Part shown: piece by piece, positions 7,162 to 10,217 of the stretch
How the letters are laid out: every line of letters starts with the position of its first letter
Numbering within the stretch: position 1 is the stretch's first letter
Source: Larix sibirica
Lineage: Eukaryota > Streptophyta > Pinopsida > Pinales > Pinaceae
DNA: 10,217 nt
Direction: 5' to 3'
NCBI GenBank assembly: GCA_004151065.3
Contig: NWUY0303875798.1
Location: 1-10,217, forward strand
Notes under the pieces: generated by a model
The model's input: the letters and a program-made list of their open reading frames with translations, nothing else
Databases searched by the model: none
What the model was told of the DNA's origin: nothing
Made by a program: the position numbers and the translations under genes

Positions 7162-9112
7162 ATGGAAAATAATTATCAAGATGAGTTGGTTATTTTCACG
7201 AGCCCACCAGAGCATGCTTCTCGTGAATGTCATGGTGTTTTTAATACAGAAGAAGAATTCCGGGAGTATCTGGATTTTTTTTCAGGCATACCAAAGCAAG
7301 TCTTCTAGAACCTTCTCACGATGAGCTTTGGTTTGGGTCCCTAAGCAAACTGGACATTGAAACTACCAAATAGGTGATGTCTTCTGGGGCGGTTACTATT
7401 CAAGAGGCTAGTCATACCTCCTTACTTTCTTCCCAGGTTAGTATTGGCATATGTCAGTTTTCTTCCCCTTTTATAAACACTAGTCCTCTTAGGTCACATG
7501 GGAAGGCTTGTCTTGAAAACCCACCAACTCTTATTGAGGCCTATGCTTCTCCTTTGGCTTCCCCTCGGTCTCAACCTGTCTTGGCTCACTCTGCCTCCCC
7601 CACGTTTCCTCCTGTGTCTAATATACATTATAAGAGGAATAAAAAACTGCAGGTGTCCACAAGTGCAAAGCAAAGGCTGGTGGTTGGGATGGATGTGGGG
7701 CTAGAAGAGATTTTGTTTCTCTCCCTTCGGGTCTTAGTCGGGAAATTTGGACCTTGGACACCCCCTAGAAACTCTATAGACTCGTGGATGGAGGACACCT
7801 AGATCTAAAAAATGGACCAACTTCTTGAAGTATCTTTTTTGGCAAAAGGCTGACCCAGTATGGTTTTCACTTCAACTCTGAGAGGGATGCATCCAAAGTA
7901 CTAGGAGGTGTTTGGTTATGTGGACAGGGGAGTTTAACACTTAAGAAGTGGCACTTAAATTTTGACCCAGTCATGGAACAACTCTCCTTGCGAAATATAT
8001 AGGTCCTCATTCCGGGGTTTCCTTTATCCCTCTTGCACAAAGCTGGCTTTGAAGTTGTGGGGAACGCACTAGGACAATTTCTGCTGGTGGAGGACTCCAT
8101 TTTACATGGTCAGGACAAATTTTTAGGAAAATTTTTGGTGGAAATTGATGTAACTCAAGGGTTGCTTGAAGAGCTTGAGATAGACTAGAGAGGGATGAAT
8201 TTCTCCCAAAGATAGCACTATTGGAAATTCCCCTTCAGATGTGTAAAATGTAGACAAACTGGTCATTTGGTTGTTTGTTTCCCTCTATTGTCTCGAGCTC
8301 AATTGGGGAACCACAGAGGACCTTTTTTAACATGAAGGAAACATGAATCAAATAAAATTCCCTCAAAGAATGCGACTAAGGAAGACATTGGGATATCTAT
8401 TTCGGTAGATGAAGGTGTTCTTGGTAAAACTTATCCTCCATGTTCTGAAACCGATTCTACATTGAATCTTCATGTCCCTTCTACATTGGAGAATCCTCCA
8501 TTACTGTGGTCGACAGAAAATTAGGAGGATAACACCTCTGTCGATCCAAAAAGTTTTTTGGAAAATGTTGTAAATACTTCTGATTTAGCGAGTCTTAGTG
8601 AAGAATTTGCTGGGATAATTTGAACTGCAGAGGTGCAAAGTTTATCTGACTGCAATGAAGATATGGAACAACATAGACAAAACTCTCCAATGCCTTTGGA
8701 TCTCCCTGTATCTTTTGGGAACTTGGGATTTATTGGTGACATATCCCTCTCAGAGATTCAAGCAGAGGATTTGGAACTCATCTCCACGTCCATTCCTTCC
8801 TACAAGGAAGTTTTGAGGGAAAAACCCCTTCATGTCTTCTCGGGGAAGTTAAAAAAAGAGGATGAAGGTTCATCACCTCCCAAGGTCGAACTTGATACAT
8901 AGGCAATTCAAAAGGGGGTGGGAAAGAGCGGACATAAAAATAAAATTTCTCATCAAGGAGATATCCGAGGTGGTCTTGATCAAGGAGAAACTCACCCGAG
9001 TCTCAAGAATCAAGTCACGGGGGTGGATTCAAAAGATTTTGCAGTTGGCAATATCCAAGGTGGTTTTAGGGCCCTTAGAGCACAAAAATCCCTAGCGAGG
9101 GCTCCAAAGTGA
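7162..9112 (+). pseudogene. LINE ORF1: DUF4283 and CCHC zinc-knuckle RNA-binding protein, broken
   Basis: ORF1 proteins of plant L1 elements bind the element RNA. The ATG at 7162 opens MENNYQDELVIFTSPPEHA in frame 1. Shifts near 7300 and 7860 move to frame 3 and then frame 2, which holds to TGA 9110-9112, about 650 codons in all. DUF4283 spans about 7715-8160, with DSWMEDT, LLEVSFLAKG, GFHFNSERDASKVLGG, LKKWHLNFDP, VLIPGFPL and VVGNALGQFL. The knuckle CVKCRQTGHLVVC (8240-8278) has three residues, not four, between His and the last Cys. The C-terminal third is low-complexity and Ser/Glu-rich, and contains SIPSYKEVLREKP. In-frame stops lie at 7371, 7800, 7806 and 7851 (frame 3) and at 8000, 8186, 8213, 8333, 8522, 8621 and 8900 (frame 2). 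Several fall at expected Trp or Gln positions. The 3' end overlaps ORF2 by four bases. Confidence 0.85.
9109..9112 (+). promoter_or_regulatory. ORF1 stop / ORF2 start overlap (GTGA)
   Basis: The ORF1 TGA (9110-9112) overlaps a GTG codon at 9109-9111 that opens the ORF2 frame (VIITSLNVMGLGG). The position suits an older ATGA, with ATG as ORF2 start and TGA as ORF1 stop, one transition away. Stop-start overlaps couple translation by reinitiation in some LINEs (SART1 of silkworm). Whether this element used it is inference. Confidence 0.5.
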
Positions 9113-10217
9113 TAATTACATCATTAAATGTGATGGGACTTGGAGGGCGTCCCAAACAAAGGGCCCTTCATACGTTACTAGTGGAGTATAATTCTTCAAT
9201 TATTTTGTTTCAGGAAAAAATGGTAAGCGGTGAAAAGGCTTATGTGATTTATGCAGAACTACTACCTGGTTGGGATCTTTGCTCGGTAGATGCAGTCAGT
9301 TTATCTGGAGGTCTTCTATGTGCATGGAATCCTGCCGAGGCCACCTTAAGGCCTTACTTTACAGGTGAAGGAATCCTTCTTGATGGTTTTGTTAAAGGTT
9401 TTGAACAGAATTTAAAAATATTGACTCTGTATGCACCTTATCATGATAGACAAAGTTTTTGGTAAGCTTTAAATTCTTCAGGCATTTTGGAGGAAAGAAA
9501 CCTCATCTTAGTAGAAGATTTAAATTTAACCTTGGAATCAAATGATATTTGGGGCGCAAGTACGGATATATCCTCTGGCTGATTTTTTCTGCAACTTATT
9601 TCATGATGCTTTCCTGGTGGATGTTATGCCTCACCCATTAAGGATGACTTGGAGAAATGGAAGAATTGAACCTTTCGGGATTGCAAAAAGGATTGACCGG
9701 TTCATGATGGAGACGGACCTTACTTCCACATTTGAAAACTTTCGATCCTCGATTGCTCCGACTCCATTTTCAGATCACATGCCAATCTACCTCGAATTAG
9801 ACTCGAGTATGGAAAAACATTGCTTTCCCTACAAGTTTAATCACAATTGGTTAAAATACATGGAGTTGAAGCAAATCATTGAAAATTCATGGAATGTTGC
9901 TTCCTCGGTTCATTTTTTTTCTAGGATGGAGTATCTAACCCACAAATTAGCAATGATAAAAAAGGAAGTTATCGATTGGGTAAACAAGAAGAAAAAAAGC
10001 AAAAGGAGGAGTTGTCGAAAGTAGAAAGTGAAACAAAGGCCATTTACTTGGAAAATGGGACTTCTTAACCCATTTAGAAAGAATGTGGGTTGAGTAGCTT
10101 GAAAGGAAACATCAGAAAATCCTATCTACTGAAGAAGAAGAATGGTGATTGAAGAGCCGTGTTCTTTGGCTGCTCAAGGGGACTTGTTGTTGCAGCAACA
10201 TCCCCCCAAAATTTGTA
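9109..10217 (+). pseudogene. LINE ORF2, endonuclease part, broken and cut by the window edge
   Basis: ORF2 nicks target DNA and copies the element RNA there. The visible part is the exonuclease-endonuclease-phosphatase domain. Frame 1 runs from 9109: SLNVMGLGGRPKQRAL (Asn motif), LFQEK (catalytic Glu), GWDLCSVDA and SGGLLCAWNP. A TAA at 9463-9465 follows QSFW where Gln would fit. Frame 1 then goes on to VEDLNLTLESNDIWGA, which keeps the Asp and Asn of the usual GDxN motif although Gly is Glu. A shift near 9555 moves to frame 2: PLADFF, RIDRFMMETDL (Asp kept) and FSDHMPIYLEL (Ser-Asp-His kept), then the linker word CFPYKFNHNWLK. An A-run near 10000 shifts to frame 1. Another shift near 10062 moves to frame 3 (LERKHQKILSTEEEEW, SRVLWLLKG), with stops at 10095 and 10146. 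A last change near 10176 precedes the right edge. Reverse transcriptase lies beyond the window. Confidence 0.88.

Larger units (their letters stand above)
7076..10217 (+). mobile_element. 5' part of a decayed plant L1-type LINE
   Basis: The order is a short leader (about 7076-7161), ORF1 with DUF4283 and a CCHC knuckle, then ORF2 starting with an apurinic-type endonuclease. This is the layout of plant L1 LINEs. The left edge is placed where the DNA changes from AT-rich to mixed composition and is uncertain by tens of bases. The element runs off the right edge; reverse transcriptase and poly-A tail are not visible. Target-site duplications cannot be checked. Confidence 0.85.

Noticed and set aside
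1-10217. CRISPR arrays, tRNA/rRNA genes, bacterial-type operons or defence systems
   Set aside because: No regular spacer-repeat array, cloverleaf or rRNA-like stretch was seen, and the content is plant retroelement DNA throughout.

Overview
The window looks like a piece of a large, repeat-filled seed-plant nuclear genome. The evidence is three degenerate plant retroelements (an LTR element with an unusual acidic ORF, a Ty1/copia element with an initiator-tRNA-Met primer site, and an L1-type LINE with a DUF4283 zinc-knuckle ORF1) and no intact host gene. A gymnosperm is my guess, from the style of the first ORF and the slow, layered decay. That guess is inference; no sequence here is diagnostic of a species.

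Region 1 (1-3465, + strand). A decayed reading frame of about 890 codons runs from beyond the left edge to a TAA at 2692-2694. It has a globular first part, an acidic Glu/Gln/Asp-rich linker, long Lys/Glu-rich coiled-coil stretches and a Ser/Asp-rich tail. Its last codon lies 49 bp before a candidate 722-bp LTR (2744-3465, TGTTGG...CCAACA). I see no polymerase domain in this part, so it is either the 3' accessory ORF of a larger element or the body of a non-autonomous one.

Region 2 (3466 to about 6162, - strand). This is the 5' half of a Ty1/copia element read right to left: a candidate LTR, the primer-binding site (5502-5513), a leader, a strongly shortened gag/protease, the pre-integrase domain and the integrase. 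It stops just after the integrase, exactly where the region 1 LTR ends. The missing reverse transcriptase/RNase H half probably lies left of the window, with the region 1 element inserted into the copia element.

Region 3 (about 6163-7075). AT-rich DNA without a convincing gene. It holds a short imperfect tandem array (about 53-bp period) and small AT microsatellites.

Region 4 (about 7076 to the right edge, + strand). This is the 5' part of an L1-type LINE: a short leader, ORF1 (DUF4283 plus CCHC knuckle) and ORF2 (apurinic-like endonuclease). ORF2 runs off the window before the reverse transcriptase. ORF1 and ORF2 touch in a 4-base GTGA overlap.

All coding regions are broken by in-frame stops and frameshifts, so no protein here is expected to be functional. 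The frames below were followed by eye through the breaks; boundaries at frameshifts are good to about 10-20 bases.
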